Origin: Mitsuaria chitosanitabida ATCC BAA-476 = NBRC 102408 | GTDB taxonomy: Bacteria > Pseudomonadota > Gammaproteobacteria > Burkholderiales > Burkholderiaceae_C | Direction of reading: 5' to 3' | DNA length: 64,000 bases | NCBI RefSeq assembly: GCF_001598255.1 | Contig: NZ_BCYP01000016.1 | Span: forward strand, 108,615 to 172,614 | Part shown: positions 36,445 to 44,854 of the stretch, one piece after another | Layout: the number at the start of each line of letters is the position of its first letter | Numbering within the stretch: the first letter of the stretch is position 1 | Notes under the pieces: generated by a model | Databases searched by the model: none | Seen by the model: the letters and a program-made list of their open reading frames with translations, nothing else | What the model was told of the DNA's origin: nothing | Translations under genes and position numbers: made by a program

Positions 36445-36474
36445 AAAGCCCCGCGGCGCGAGCCGCGGGGCTTT
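36445..36474. terminator. Strong bidirectional Rho-independent terminator
   Basis: AAAGCCCCGCGGC, loop GCGA, GCCGCGGGGCTTT, followed by GTT on the plus strand and preceded by A-rich sequence that serves as the T-run on the minus strand. It lies between the plus-strand gene ending at 36358 and the minus-strand PEP-CTERM gene ending at 36494, and so should stop both. Confidence 0.95.
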
Positions 36475-36493
36475 GTTCATGGAAGCCGGTCGA

Positions 36494-37114
36494 TCAGGCC
36501 GACTTGCGACGACGCGTGGCCGCCAGACCCACCAGCGCCAGGCCGGCCAGGCCCAGCGAGGCCGGCTCGGGGATCTCGACGGCGGAAGCCTGGAAGAAGA
36601 CCTTCTGGTAGGCGGTGCTGTCGTTCAGACCGGCGATGTCGTTGATGCGATAGCCGCCGGCGCCATTGACGGTGTGCAGGCACATCGACAGCGGGCTGTC
36701 GGACGTGTCGCACTGGTTCTCGGAGAGATCGTCACCCAGCGTGGTGAAGCCCCAGGACCAGTTCGGCGAGAAGTACCACTGGGCGCCATTGGCCACGTGG
36801 GAACCGGTGCTCGACATGCCGGTGTTGACGATGGTGTCGGCGCGCAGCGCGGCGGCCAGCGCCAGGAAGGTGTCCGAACCCGTCGCGCGGCCGGCCATCA
36901 TCAGGTAATCGCCGGTGCAGGCGTTGAGCACGTTCTCGGCGTTGTTGCCGATGAACTGGGCCATGGTGCCCACGTAGCACTCGGTCCAGCCACCGTTGAG
37001 GATGGTGCTCAGGCCGACGTTGGCCTGCGCGCCGACCGGCAGGTAGGTCGGGGCGGCCTGGGCGGCGCCAGCGAACGCGAGGGTGGCGAGCAGAGCGGCA
37101 ATCTTCGTCTTCAT
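36494..37114 (-). CDS. PEP-CTERM sorting-domain protein
   Basis: 206 residues. Signal peptide KTKIAALLATLAFAGAAQA, then a secreted domain with four Cys (WTECYVG, LNACTGDY, ENQCDTS, SMCLHTV). The C-terminus is the sorting signal: PEP motif (VEIPEPASLG), hydrophobic stretch (LAGLALVGLAA) and basic tail (TRRRKSA). An exosortase, not in this window, would cleave the tail and anchor or release the protein with exopolysaccharide. I chose the ATG at 37114. An in-frame start at 37186 lies upstream of the likely sigma-54 start site. Confidence 0.93.
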   Translation of the reverse strand: MKTKIAALLATLAFAGAAQAAPTYLPVGAQANVGLSTILNGGWTECYVGTMAQFIGNNAENVLNACTGDYLMMAGRATGSDTFLALAAALRADTIVNTGMSSTGSHVANGAQWYFSPNWSWGFTTLGDDLSENQCDTSDSPLSMCLHTVNGAGGYRINDIAGLNDSTAYQKVFFQASAVEIPEPASLGLAGLALVGLAATRRRKSA

Positions 37115-37161
37115 GGTGGGAGTCGAGCTGATGTCGTTGGGATTGTTGATACCCATGCAAT

Positions 37162-37178
37162 AGCAATGCTTGTGCCAG
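37162..37178 (-). promoter_or_regulatory. Sigma-54 promoter of the PEP-CTERM gene
   Basis: On the minus strand the sequence is CTGGCAC-AAGCA-TTGCT, against the RpoN consensus YTGGCACGRNNNTTGCW. The -24 GG and -12 GC have the exact 10-base spacing, with only the base after GGCAC deviating. It is about 48 bases upstream of the start codon. PEP-CTERM genes of Proteobacteria are often sigma-54-dependent under the PrsK/PrsR pair. Confidence 0.85.
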
Positions 37179-37217
37179 CGTCTCAACCCATTGATTTACA
37201 TGCTGTTTTTCAGTTCA

Positions 37218-37233
37218 TCCCTAAAATTAGGGA
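37218..37233. promoter_or_regulatory. Palindrome TCCCTAA-AA-TTAGGGA, candidate enhancer site
   Basis: Perfect 7-base arms separated by AA, lying about 45 bases upstream of the -24 element of the sigma-54 promoter. Sigma-54 promoters need an activator bound upstream, and this AT-containing dyad in GC-rich DNA is the only such element seen. Confidence 0.55.
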
Positions 37234-37359
37234 GAAGAACGTCAACAAATCCGACATGTCGGGCACGCCAATTGCCGTGAAGGACTTCACGCTTGATTCG
37301 CCCCTCGGAATCCTCGGAGGGGGTCAGCGCGGACCCGAATCCGTCGATCCGTCGCCCCG

Positions 37360-38721
37360 CTAGCGGCCGAACCTCGACGGCGAGAACGCCGCGTCATCGA
37401 CGTAGGGGGGCGCTCCCTCGATCAGGTCGGCCAGCAGGCGCGCGCTGGCGGGCCCCAGCGAGAAGCCGTGGTGCCCATGACCGCAGTTGATCCAGAGCCC
37501 ACGGTGCCGGGGCGCGGCGCCGATGATCGGCTTCATGTCCGCGCAGCAAGGCCTGCCCCCCATCCAGGGCTCGGCTTCCACCGGCTGTCCCAGGTCCAGC
37601 AGGCCGCGCGCCTCGGCCGTGGCGCCGTCGAGCTGCCGAGGCGTCAGGGGCGCGCCGAGGCAGGCGATCTCCGCGCCGCTGGTGATCCGCAGCCCCCGCC
37701 GCTGCGGTGACATCACGTAGCCGCGCTCCGCATCCAGCGTCGTGTGATGGAGCGAGGCCCCGCCCGTGAAGTGGCGGTGGTAGCCGCGCTTCACGAAGAG
37801 CGGCCAGCGATACCCCAGCCGTCGCGCGAACGGTCCCATCCACGGGCCCAGCGCGAGCACCACCTGCTCCGCCTGCACGGGCCCCTCCTCCGTGTCGACG
37901 GTCCACCCGGCGCCGCTGGACGTGCGATTGGAGGCACCGATGGGAGTGCCGATGGAAGTGCCGCGGGGAGCGCTGCGGGAACTGCTGTGGGCAGCGGCGC
38001 CGGGACTGCCACCGGCGGTGACGCCGGACTTGCCGTTGGCGCGCAGGCTGTCCGCGTCACCGATGAGCACCCGCCCGCCGCGCTGCGTGAACGCGCTCGC
38101 GTACCGCTCGACGAGGCTGCCGGGATCGCTCACGCGCCAGGAATCCCGCCAATGGAGAGCGCCTGCCAGGGGCGTCCGGAAGGCGGGTTCGAGCGCCGCG
38201 ATGCCGGCGGCATCCAACGCCGAGAACGAGGTGCCGTAGTCGGCCGACAGCCGCTGCGAATGCCGCAGTGCGGCGTCCAGCGCGCGCTCGCTCCGGTAGA
38301 TCATCAGCAGGCCATCGCGCCGCACCAGGTCGTGCGCGCCGGCGAGCGTCATCAGGCGCTCGTGCTCCGGCGTGCAGTGCGCGATGAGGGTCGCGTACTG
38401 CCGGCCGATCCGCCGGTGCGCCTCCGGCGCCGAGGCTTGCCAGTAGCGCAGCAGCTGCGGCCACGCGGCGAGCAGTCCACGCAGGTGGTAGTTCACGTCC
38501 AACCCACGCTTGAGGACCACGGACAGCAGCGACCGCCAGTCCCGCGGCATGGCGTAGGGCTCGACCGCCTCGCGCTGGATCGCACCGGCATTCCCGTAGG
38601 ACGTCTCCTGCCCCGGCGCGCGGCGATCCACCAGCGTGACGCGATGCCCCCGCGACTGCAGCTCCAGCGCGGTGGCGGTGCCGACCATGCCCGCGCCGAG
38701 CACCACGATCTCTTGACCCAT
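37360..38721 (-). CDS. DadA-like FAD-dependent D-amino-acid dehydrogenase
   Basis: 453 residues. FAD-binding Rossmann motif IVVLGAGMVGTATALELQSRGHRVTLVDRRAPGQETSYGNAGAI at the N-terminus, substrate region WRDSWRVSDPGSLVERYASAFTQRGG, and the C-terminal GRPCCADMKPIIGAAPRHRGLWINCGHGHHGFSLGPASARLLADLI. The DadA family oxidises D-amino acids to 2-imino acids. A Ser/Gly/Ala/Arg-rich insertion of about 45 residues (around residues 225-270) interrupts the substrate domain and is built from repeated GTxIG-type units. It follows ridA by 15 bases. Confidence 0.88.
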   Translation of the reverse strand: MGQEIVVLGAGMVGTATALELQSRGHRVTLVDRRAPGQETSYGNAGAIQREAVEPYAMPRDWRSLLSVVLKRGLDVNYHLRGLLAAWPQLLRYWQASAPEAHRRIGRQYATLIAHCTPEHERLMTLAGAHDLVRRDGLLMIYRSERALDAALRHSQRLSADYGTSFSALDAAGIAALEPAFRTPLAGALHWRDSWRVSDPGSLVERYASAFTQRGGRVLIGDADSLRANGKSGVTAGGSPGAAAHSSSRSAPRGTSIGTPIGASNRTSSGAGWTVDTEEGPVQAEQVVLALGPWMGPFARRLGYRWPLFVKRGYHRHFTGGASLHHTTLDAERGYVMSPQRRGLRITSGAEIACLGAPLTPRQLDGATAEARGLLDLGQPVEAEPWMGGRPCCADMKPIIGAAPRHRGLWINCGHGHHGFSLGPASARLLADLIEGAPPYVDDAAFSPSRFGR

Positions 38722-38736
38722 CTCGTCCGTCCTTCG

Positions 38737-39096
38737 TCAGCGTGCCGAGGACGCGTCCGCCACGACGGTGATCTCGACGTCGGCCGGCGCCAGCGCCAGC
38801 GCGGCGACGACCGTCGTGCGGGTGGGGAATGGCGCCGCGAAGTGGCCCGCGTAGGCGGCGTTGAACGCCGCGAAGTCTTCCGCGTGTCGCAAGTACACGG
38901 TCGCCTGCACGACGTGGGACAGGCCGAGCCCCTCGCCCGCCAAGGTGGCAGCGATGCGGGCCAGCGTCAGATCGGTCTGAGGACCGATGCCGGCGGGGAT
39001 CTCACCCGTGGGGCCGATCGGCAACTCCCCCGAGAGGAACACCAGATCGCCGACGCGGCGGACCTTGGAAAAAGGCAGATTGGCAGGAATGGACAT
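38737..39096 (-). CDS. RidA-family imine deaminase
   Basis: 119 residues. NLPFSKVRRVGDLVFLSGELPIGPTGEIPAGIGPQTDLTLARIAATLAGEGLGLSHVVQATVYLRHAEDFAAFNAAYAGHFAAPFPTRTTVVAAL is the YjgF/RidA trimer fold. The usual Arg of R-T-x-V is kept (TRTTVV). RidA hydrolyses reactive 2-imino acids, the product expected of the DadA-like enzyme next to it. GGGAG lies 5 bases before the ATG. Extending the frame upstream would add a long Leu-Val repeat encoded by a GAGCAC tract, which I treat as untranslated or ambiguous. Confidence 0.9.
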   Translation of the reverse strand: MSIPANLPFSKVRRVGDLVFLSGELPIGPTGEIPAGIGPQTDLTLARIAATLAGEGLGLSHVVQATVYLRHAEDFAAFNAAYAGHFAAPFPTRTTVVAALALAPADVEITVVADASSAR

Positions 39097-39139
39097 GGGG
39101 ACTCCCAGAATGGATTGAGGAACGGAAACGATCGCAGGA

Positions 39140-39205
<66 letters not shown>

Positions 39206-39271
39206 TCGGAGACGGTGGCGTCCTTGGGTTGGAGTTCGGGGGGTGTTCGGGACCGGCACCGGGTCACACGG

Positions 39272-40378
39272 TCAGAGCAACGATCGCAGCTCGTCGAGGA
39301 GACGCCGGATGTCGGCGTCGGTGTGGTCGGCGAAGACCGCGATGCGAAGCACGCCCTCGGGGCCCGCGCCGACGTAGGTGGAGTAGGCGATGAAGACGCC
39401 GCGGTCCATCAAGGTCCGCTGTATCCGGACCATGTCGGCCGCCCGGCCGTGCTCGAAGGTCGCCAGCGGGCCCTCGTTCTCCTCGGGCCGCAGCCCGAGT
39501 TCGCGCAGCCCCAGCCGGACGGCCCGCACATTGCGTCGCAGCCGCTCGATCAGCTCGGGATGCGCATCGACATGGCGCAGACCCGCCGCGGTCATCGCGG
39601 CGCCCGCGGAGCAGCCCAGCACCGCGCCGCGCGCGGCGGGCGTCCGCCACAGCGGCTCGATCAGCGCGGCCGGGCCGATCGCGATCCCGCCATGCGCGCC
39701 GATGGCCTTGCCCATCGATCCGCCCGCGAGCACCCGGTCCCGTGGCAGGCCCGCCAACTCGACCGCGCCCCGCCCTCGCGGGCCCACGCAGCCGAACGCG
39801 TGCGACTCGTCCACGACCAGCCAGCCCTCGCGCGGCGCCAGCAAGGCCGCATACGCCCGCAAGGGCGCGATGCTGCCGCGCGTCGGGAACATCCCGTCGG
39901 TGGCCACCAAGGGCCGCTCGCCCGGGCCGAGCGTCGCGGCCATGACGCGCGCCAGGTCCTCCGCGTCGCCATGCGCGAAGACATGCATCGGACGACCGCA
40001 GGCCATCGCGGCATCGCGCAGGCTGTAGTGCGCGTGCTCATCGACGAACACCGCGTCGCACCGCGCCGCCAGGCCGGACAGCGCGATCAGGCCGAACAGG
40101 TAGCCCGTCCCGAAATACATCGCGCGCTCCGTCTCGAAGAACGCGCGCGCGGCCGCTTCGGCCTCGAGATTCGCGGACAGACCGAAGCCGTAATGGCGCG
40201 AGAGCTGCGCGCTGGCGCCCAGGTGGCGCAGCGCGTTCACGCCGGCCTCGATGAGGCCCGGATGACCGCCCAGCCCCAGGTAGCTCGAGCCCCCGAAGCT
40301 GAGCATCGGCCGACCGTCGACGACCATCCGGGCCGTGCTGGCCGATTCGACCCGGCGCAGCTGCTGATCCGCGCTCAC
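39272..40378 (-). CDS. Alpha-oxoamine-synthase-like PLP enzyme
   Basis: 368 residues. GGSSYLGLGGHPGLIEAGVNALRHLGASAQLSRHYGFGLSANLEAEAAARAFFETERAMYFGTGYLFGLIALSGLA and FVDEHAHYSLRDAAM, VVDESHAFGCVGPRGRGAVEL (Asp and His that hold PLP), with Lys in LAGGSMGKAIGAHGG. This is the 8-amino-7-oxononanoate/2-amino-3-ketobutyrate synthase fold. It condenses an amino acid with an acyl-CoA or cleaves the reverse product. The GTG at 40378 overlaps the upstream stop by four bases. The longer frame (to 42562) is a shadow. Confidence 0.85.
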   Translation of the reverse strand: MSADQQLRRVESASTARMVVDGRPMLSFGGSSYLGLGGHPGLIEAGVNALRHLGASAQLSRHYGFGLSANLEAEAAARAFFETERAMYFGTGYLFGLIALSGLAARCDAVFVDEHAHYSLRDAAMACGRPMHVFAHGDAEDLARVMAATLGPGERPLVATDGMFPTRGSIAPLRAYAALLAPREGWLVVDESHAFGCVGPRGRGAVELAGLPRDRVLAGGSMGKAIGAHGGIAIGPAALIEPLWRTPAARGAVLGCSAGAAMTAAGLRHVDAHPELIERLRRNVRAVRLGLRELGLRPEENEGPLATFEHGRAADMVRIQRTLMDRGVFIAYSTYVGAGPEGVLRIAVFADHTDADIRRLLDELRSLL

Positions 40379-41835
40379 GACAGATGCGGCGCGGGATCGT
40401 CCACGGCCGGGAAGAAGTTCAGACCCCGCTTGCGATACGGCAGACGGGCGAAGTCCATGGACAGGGCCGCGCCGGTCTCGATGACCCGGCAGTCGCCGGA
40501 GAGCTTCGAGAACTCCGCGTGATAGTGGTGGCTCGACTTCACGCCGATGACCCTCGCCTCGTGCAGCGGCACGCCCAGATTCGTGAACGCGCTCGGCGAC
40601 AGCGTCTGCTGACGTCGACTGATCAGCACGATGTCCACCGGCCCCGAGCGCACCCAGGCCGCGGCGCCCAAGGGGTCGACGATCCGTCCCACCTCCTGCG
40701 TGTGGTGCTCGGACAGCCCCCGCACCGTCACGTCCAGGTCCAGGGGCTGGCCGGAGGTCGGCCCCGCCTTGCCGCCCACCCGCAGGCGCAGCGACGCGCC
40801 GATGCCCGCGCGCAGGCAGGCCTGCACGGTCTCCGGGTCCCAGACCATGCCGAACGCGCTGCGCAGCGTCGACCGCGCCAGGAGCGCCGACAGCATCACC
40901 GTGTGGTCGCAGGGGGCGCCGCCGCCCGGGTTGTCGCCCGCGTCGGCGAGGATCCTCGGCGGACCGTCCGCGGGCAGGTCCCCCAGCGCGTCGTCCATGA
41001 TCTCCAGCCTGGGGATCAGATCGACGCGCAGGCGATAGAAGGCGCGCGCCAGCTCCTCGGCCGTCCGCATGGCCAGGGCCGGATCGCCGTCGGCGATCAC
41101 GAGCACCTTGCTGCCGGCATCGGCCACGTCTCCCCAGGGGAAGCCGTGCACCAGGCTCGCCGAGAGGACGCCCGGCCGGCCCTCCACCTCCGCGAGCCGG
41201 TCGACCAGCCCGCGCATCGGCGGCGAGGTCGTCGGAAAGAAGCCCACCAGATGGCAGTCCACCACCGCCATCACCGGATGGGTCGCGCCCGTCGCGGCAT
41301 CGCGGCACAGCCGGAAGAGCTCGGCGGCACGTTCCGCGTAGTCGATGTGCGGGTACTCGCGCATGAGCACGATCGCATCCGCGCCCTGCGTCATCGCGTG
41401 GCTCAAGTGGCAATGCGGGTCGAGCTCGACACCGATCCGGCAGCGCGGGCCGACGATGGCGCGCACGGCCTGGATCAGGTCGCCCTCGCAGTCGTCCTCG
41501 CCTTGCGCCACCATCGCGCCGTGCAGGTAGAGCAGCACGACATCGAGCGCGCCCGCGGCCTGGACGCCCGCCAGCAGTTCGGCGCGCAGATGCGCGTAGT
41601 CCGCGGCCAGCACGGGTCCGGCGGGTTGGGCGATCGCATAGAGGCCCTCGACGAGCTCGTCGCCATGGCGCGCGGCCAGCGTGCGCCATTGCTCGACCAC
41701 CTGTCCCACCGAGCCGAGCGCGCCCGCGTCGATCGGTCCGCGCAGGATGCCCGTCTCCTCGAAGGACGCGACGGTGGTCTCGAAGTGCGAGAAGGTGTTG
41801 GTCTCCGTCAGCAGACCGGCAGTGAAGATCTTCAT
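40375..41835 (-). CDS. M81-family metallopeptidase (MlrC-like)
   Basis: 486 residues, MlrC/DUF1485 protein. Zn-ligand candidates are in GVELDPHCHLSHAM and MREYPHIDYAERAAEL. Other motifs: FTAGLLTETNTFSHFETTVASFEETG, LLYLHGAMVAQGEDDCEGDLIQAVRAIVG, ADAGDNPGGGAPCDHTVML. MlrC cleaves linearised microcystin (a D-amino-acid-containing peptide), but relatives are widespread and their peptide substrates mostly unknown. It overlaps the downstream PLP gene and lies 12 bases after the permease gene. Confidence 0.9.
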   Translation of the reverse strand: MKIFTAGLLTETNTFSHFETTVASFEETGILRGPIDAGALGSVGQVVEQWRTLAARHGDELVEGLYAIAQPAGPVLAADYAHLRAELLAGVQAAGALDVVLLYLHGAMVAQGEDDCEGDLIQAVRAIVGPRCRIGVELDPHCHLSHAMTQGADAIVLMREYPHIDYAERAAELFRLCRDAATGATHPVMAVVDCHLVGFFPTTSPPMRGLVDRLAEVEGRPGVLSASLVHGFPWGDVADAGSKVLVIADGDPALAMRTAEELARAFYRLRVDLIPRLEIMDDALGDLPADGPPRILADAGDNPGGGAPCDHTVMLSALLARSTLRSAFGMVWDPETVQACLRAGIGASLRLRVGGKAGPTSGQPLDLDVTVRGLSEHHTQEVGRIVDPLGAAAWVRSGPVDIVLISRRQQTLSPSAFTNLGVPLHEARVIGVKSSHHYHAEFSKLSGDCRVIETGAALSMDFARLPYRKRGLNFFPAVDDPAPHLS

Positions 41836-41847
41836 GAACGAGTCCTG

Positions 41848-43158
41848 TCAGGCAGGTTGCACCCGGAGGCGCGAGGTCAGCGGCAGCAGCAGCACCAGGG
41901 CCGCGACGAGGGTGATCGCCGGCGTGCCGATCCACAGGGCTTCCAGGCGCGAGAGCGACAGCGCCGACGCCTCGCCCTGCAGCGGCCCGACCCAGTCCAG
42001 CCCCAGGCCCAGCACGAGCCCGCCCAGCGACTGGCCGAGCTTCTCGGCGGAGAACAGGATCCCCAGGTAGAGCCCCAGGCTCTCGCCCTGGGCGGAGAAC
42101 TGGGTGGCGGACTCGATGGCCAGCGTGGAGATCATCACCGTCAGCACCCCGGAGGCCAGGCCGAACAGCGCGCAGCCGCTGGCGATGGACGCGTTGCTGC
42201 GCGGGCCCAGGCCCAGCCAGGCGATGCCGGTCAGGGCGAGCAGCAGCGCGCCGCACAGGATCGCCGGCGCCGGCGCCCGCCGCGCGATCCACGGGGCCGA
42301 GGACACGCCCAGCAGCACCGTCAGGAACAGCGGCGTGAGCAGCAGCGACAGGTTGTCCGGGCCGACATGCAGCAGATGCTTGTTGACGTAGGGCAGCGCG
42401 CTCAGCAGCGCGGTCGAGCTGAGCCCCATCAGCACGAGGATGCAGGCGATGCAGTAGAAGGCCTTGTTCCTCAGCGTGCCGCCCAGCGCGCGCAGCAGAT
42501 GGTCGGGCTTGCCCGTCTCGACGCCCGCGCAGATCCGCACGCGGCGGACGCTGAGCCAGCACAGCGCCAGCGCCGCCAGCGAGACCAGCGCCAGCACGGC
42601 GGCCATGCCGAGATAGCCGGACTGGTTCGCGCCGAAGGCCGCGACCAGCTGCGGCGCGGCCACCGACACCGTCAGCCCGGCCAGCGTCTGGCCGATGGCG
42701 CGCGCGGCCATCAGCGCGCTGCGCCCCTCGATGCCGTCGGCGATGTCGCCCGCGATCGCCGTGTGGGCCACGGTGCAGACCGTCAGCAGCAGCGACTGGA
42801 CCACCAGCAGCACGCCCAGCAGGCCGATGCGCGCCGGCAGCGGCAAGGCCTGCATGGGGAGGAACAGCAGCACCAGGGTGAGGGGCAGCGCCGCCGTGCC
42901 CAGGGCCAGCAGCGTGCCCCGGCTGCCCAGGCGCCGGGCGACCGCATCGCTGCGGCGCCCGATCCAGGGATCGAGCACCATGTCGGCCAGCTTGGGGATG
43001 GCCAGCAGCACGCCGGCGACGGCCGGCGGCACCTGCGCGAACTCCGTCAGGTAGAACAGGAACAGCAGCGGCACCGCGCCGAAGGCGAGCGACATCCCCA
43101 GCGCGCCCGCGCCGAAACCCACCGGCATCAGCCGCGGGATCTTCATGGATTTAGACAC
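41848..43158 (-). CDS. GPH-type major facilitator permease
   Basis: 436 residues, about 12 membrane segments. FLFYLTEFAQVPPAVAGVLLAIPKLADMVLDPWIGRRSDAVARRLGSRG is the MelB/GPH signature (DP-x-x-G...SD). Such symporters bring in sugars, glycosides or peptides with Na+ or H+. The first ATG codon is at 43146. A GTG at 43158 that overlaps the upstream stop would also serve. I give the longer version. Context suggests a transporter of the compound taken through the TonB receptor. Confidence 0.85.
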   Translation of the reverse strand: MSKSMKIPRLMPVGFGAGALGMSLAFGAVPLLFLFYLTEFAQVPPAVAGVLLAIPKLADMVLDPWIGRRSDAVARRLGSRGTLLALGTAALPLTLVLLFLPMQALPLPARIGLLGVLLVVQSLLLTVCTVAHTAIAGDIADGIEGRSALMAARAIGQTLAGLTVSVAAPQLVAAFGANQSGYLGMAAVLALVSLAALALCWLSVRRVRICAGVETGKPDHLLRALGGTLRNKAFYCIACILVLMGLSSTALLSALPYVNKHLLHVGPDNLSLLLTPLFLTVLLGVSSAPWIARRAPAPAILCGALLLALTGIAWLGLGPRSNASIASGCALFGLASGVLTVMISTLAIESATQFSAQGESLGLYLGILFSAEKLGQSLGGLVLGLGLDWVGPLQGEASALSLSRLEALWIGTPAITLVAALVLLLPLTSRLRVQPA

Positions 43159-44818
43159 CGGACGTGACCTCCCGCAAGGTCAGGCCGCGGGTGCGCGAGG
43201 TGTCGAGCACGAGCTCGCGTCGACGGTCGGCACCGATGCGCAGGCGCAGCGTGCCGTTCAGCGGCAGCGAAGGGTCCGTGCTCTGCAGGAGGCAGGTCCC
43301 GGGCAGCAGGGCCTGGAGCTTGAAGCGGTTGCGCCCGTACTGGCCGATCACCTTCACCGCGTCGGCCTCGGCGTCGAGGCCGGCGGCGGTGTCGCCGCCC
43401 TCCCCGCCGATGCGCAGGTCCGCGCCCAGCTCGTCGCTGTGCCAGAGTCCGGCGAACGGCGCCACGGTCTGGTCCGCCTTGAAGCCCGGATCGATGCGCT
43501 CGCATCGGTGGGTGATCCCCTGCTCGATGACGTCGATCGCGACGACCTGTCCTTGCGCCCCGCGGACGGGGACCACCTGCATGGCGATCACCGACAGCAC
43601 GTTCACGCGCAGCTCGCCTCCCTCGGACTGTTGGAGCGGCAGCGGCATGCCGAAGCTCTTGAGGAAGAGCTTGTCGTCCATCCGGTCGATGACGAAGTGA
43701 CGACCGCTGCCGGCGCAGTGATAGTCGCCCCCCAGCACATCCACGAGCGCGGGATCCGCCGGTTGCGGGGCGGCCGACATCGTGTCGCCGACCAGAACCG
43801 TCAGCAGCTTCTCCGCCAGCTCGGCCGCGTTGCCGTCGCTGCGGTTGGTCATCACGATGATCTGGATGTCGTGGTCCGGCGCGGCCAGCATCTGGCAGCT
43901 TCCCCCCACCACGCCGCCCGCGTGATGGAAGACCCGCACGCCGCGCCAGCTCTCCGCGACCACGCCCAGGCCGTACGGGTGCGTGAAGCCGTTGTTCAGG
44001 GTCGTGGGCGCCATCAGCTCGTCGGACAGCGCGCGCGGCCACAGCGTCGGCGCCGCGAGATGGGCAAGCCAGCGCTGCATGTTGTCCACCGTGGAGGCGA
44101 TGCCGCCCTCGCCCAGGATCACCGCCGGGAAAACGCCCTTGCCGAACTTGCCGCCGGGCAGCGCCAGGTGGGCCTGCGCCACGCCGGGCAGCGGGTCGAG
44201 GTCGCTCGCCCACAGCGAGGTCTCGTGCATGCCCAGCGGCTCGAACAGCCGTTCGCGCAGGGCCTGCGCCAGGGGCATGCCCATCACCCGCTCGATGACC
44301 AGCGACAGCATGCGGTAGCCGCCGTTGTTGTAGATGAACTGCTCGCCCGGCGCGAAGTTCTCGCCGTGCTGACGGCACTGGTAGGCGTAGGCGCCCTCGG
44401 CGGGCACGATGCCCAGGCCGTTGGAGATCAACGAGAGGTCGAGGTAGTCACGCGTGCCGCCGGTGTGATTCATGAACTGGCGCAGCGTGCGGCGACCCTG
44501 GCTGACCGGCAGCTCGGGCAGCCATCGCACGACCGGATCGTCGATCGAGAGGTGGCCCTCGTCGTGCAGCATCAGCGCCAGGATCGAGGCGAAATGCTTG
44601 GACGTCGAGCCGATGCGCATCTTGGTCGCGGGCGTGTTGACCAGACCGGATTCCAGGCTGGACAGCCCGTAGCCCTTGCGGAGCAGCAACTGCCCCCGGC
44701 GTTGGACGCTCACGACCGCGCCGGGCGCGTCGGCGCGGGAGAGACTGGCGAAGACCGCCTCCAGCTGCTCGTGGAGGTTCTCGGGTTCATTCGACTTCAT
44801 GCGGGTGTCTTTCGTCAT
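43151..44818 (-). CDS. Serine hydrolase of the beta-lactamase/D-aminopeptidase fold
   Basis: 555 residues. Ser-x-x-Lys motif in MRIGSTSKHFASILALMLHDEGHLSIDDPV, Tyr-x-Asn in FIYNNGGYRML, and HHAGGVVGGSC in place of the Lys-Thr-Gly box. The second half (about residue 370 onwards) carries two beta-barrel-like domains, as in DmpA/DAP-type D-aminopeptidases. There is no signal peptide, so it is probably cytoplasmic. Start choice: MTKDTRMKSNE at 44818, or the ATG six codons later. It is divergent from tetR. Confidence 0.82.
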   Translation of the reverse strand: MTKDTRMKSNEPENLHEQLEAVFASLSRADAPGAVVSVQRRGQLLLRKGYGLSSLESGLVNTPATKMRIGSTSKHFASILALMLHDEGHLSIDDPVVRWLPELPVSQGRRTLRQFMNHTGGTRDYLDLSLISNGLGIVPAEGAYAYQCRQHGENFAPGEQFIYNNGGYRMLSLVIERVMGMPLAQALRERLFEPLGMHETSLWASDLDPLPGVAQAHLALPGGKFGKGVFPAVILGEGGIASTVDNMQRWLAHLAAPTLWPRALSDELMAPTTLNNGFTHPYGLGVVAESWRGVRVFHHAGGVVGGSCQMLAAPDHDIQIIVMTNRSDGNAAELAEKLLTVLVGDTMSAAPQPADPALVDVLGGDYHCAGSGRHFVIDRMDDKLFLKSFGMPLPLQQSEGGELRVNVLSVIAMQVVPVRGAQGQVVAIDVIEQGITHRCERIDPGFKADQTVAPFAGLWHSDELGADLRIGGEGGDTAAGLDAEADAVKVIGQYGRNRFKLQALLPGTCLLQSTDPSLPLNGTLRLRIGADRRRELVLDTSRTRGLTLREVTSGV

Positions 44819-44826
44819 AAGATTAG

Positions 44827-44836
44827 TGAATATTCA
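44827..44836. promoter_or_regulatory. Candidate TetR operator between the hydrolase gene and tetR
   Basis: TGAATATTCA, a perfect dyad in the AT-rich 36-base gap between the divergent starts. On the minus strand it reads GAATGAATATTCACTAAT, close to the sequence at 48741-48758 upstream of the TonB receptor. Both contain AATGAAT and ATTCAYTAAT, but the arms are spaced 0 bases here and 4 there. Confidence 0.6.
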
Positions 44837-44854
44837 TTCGTTTTAAAGGGAAGC

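Noticed and set aside
39272..42562. 1096-codon minus-strand frame
   Set aside because: Only the last 368 codons are a real gene (the PLP enzyme from 40378). The rest is antisense-like GC-rich frame over MlrC and the permease, which are clear in their own frame.
40384..43167. 927-codon plus-strand frame
   Set aside because: It lies opposite MlrC and the permease, is His/Arg/Gln-rich and matches no fold. Typical shadow of high-GC coding DNA.
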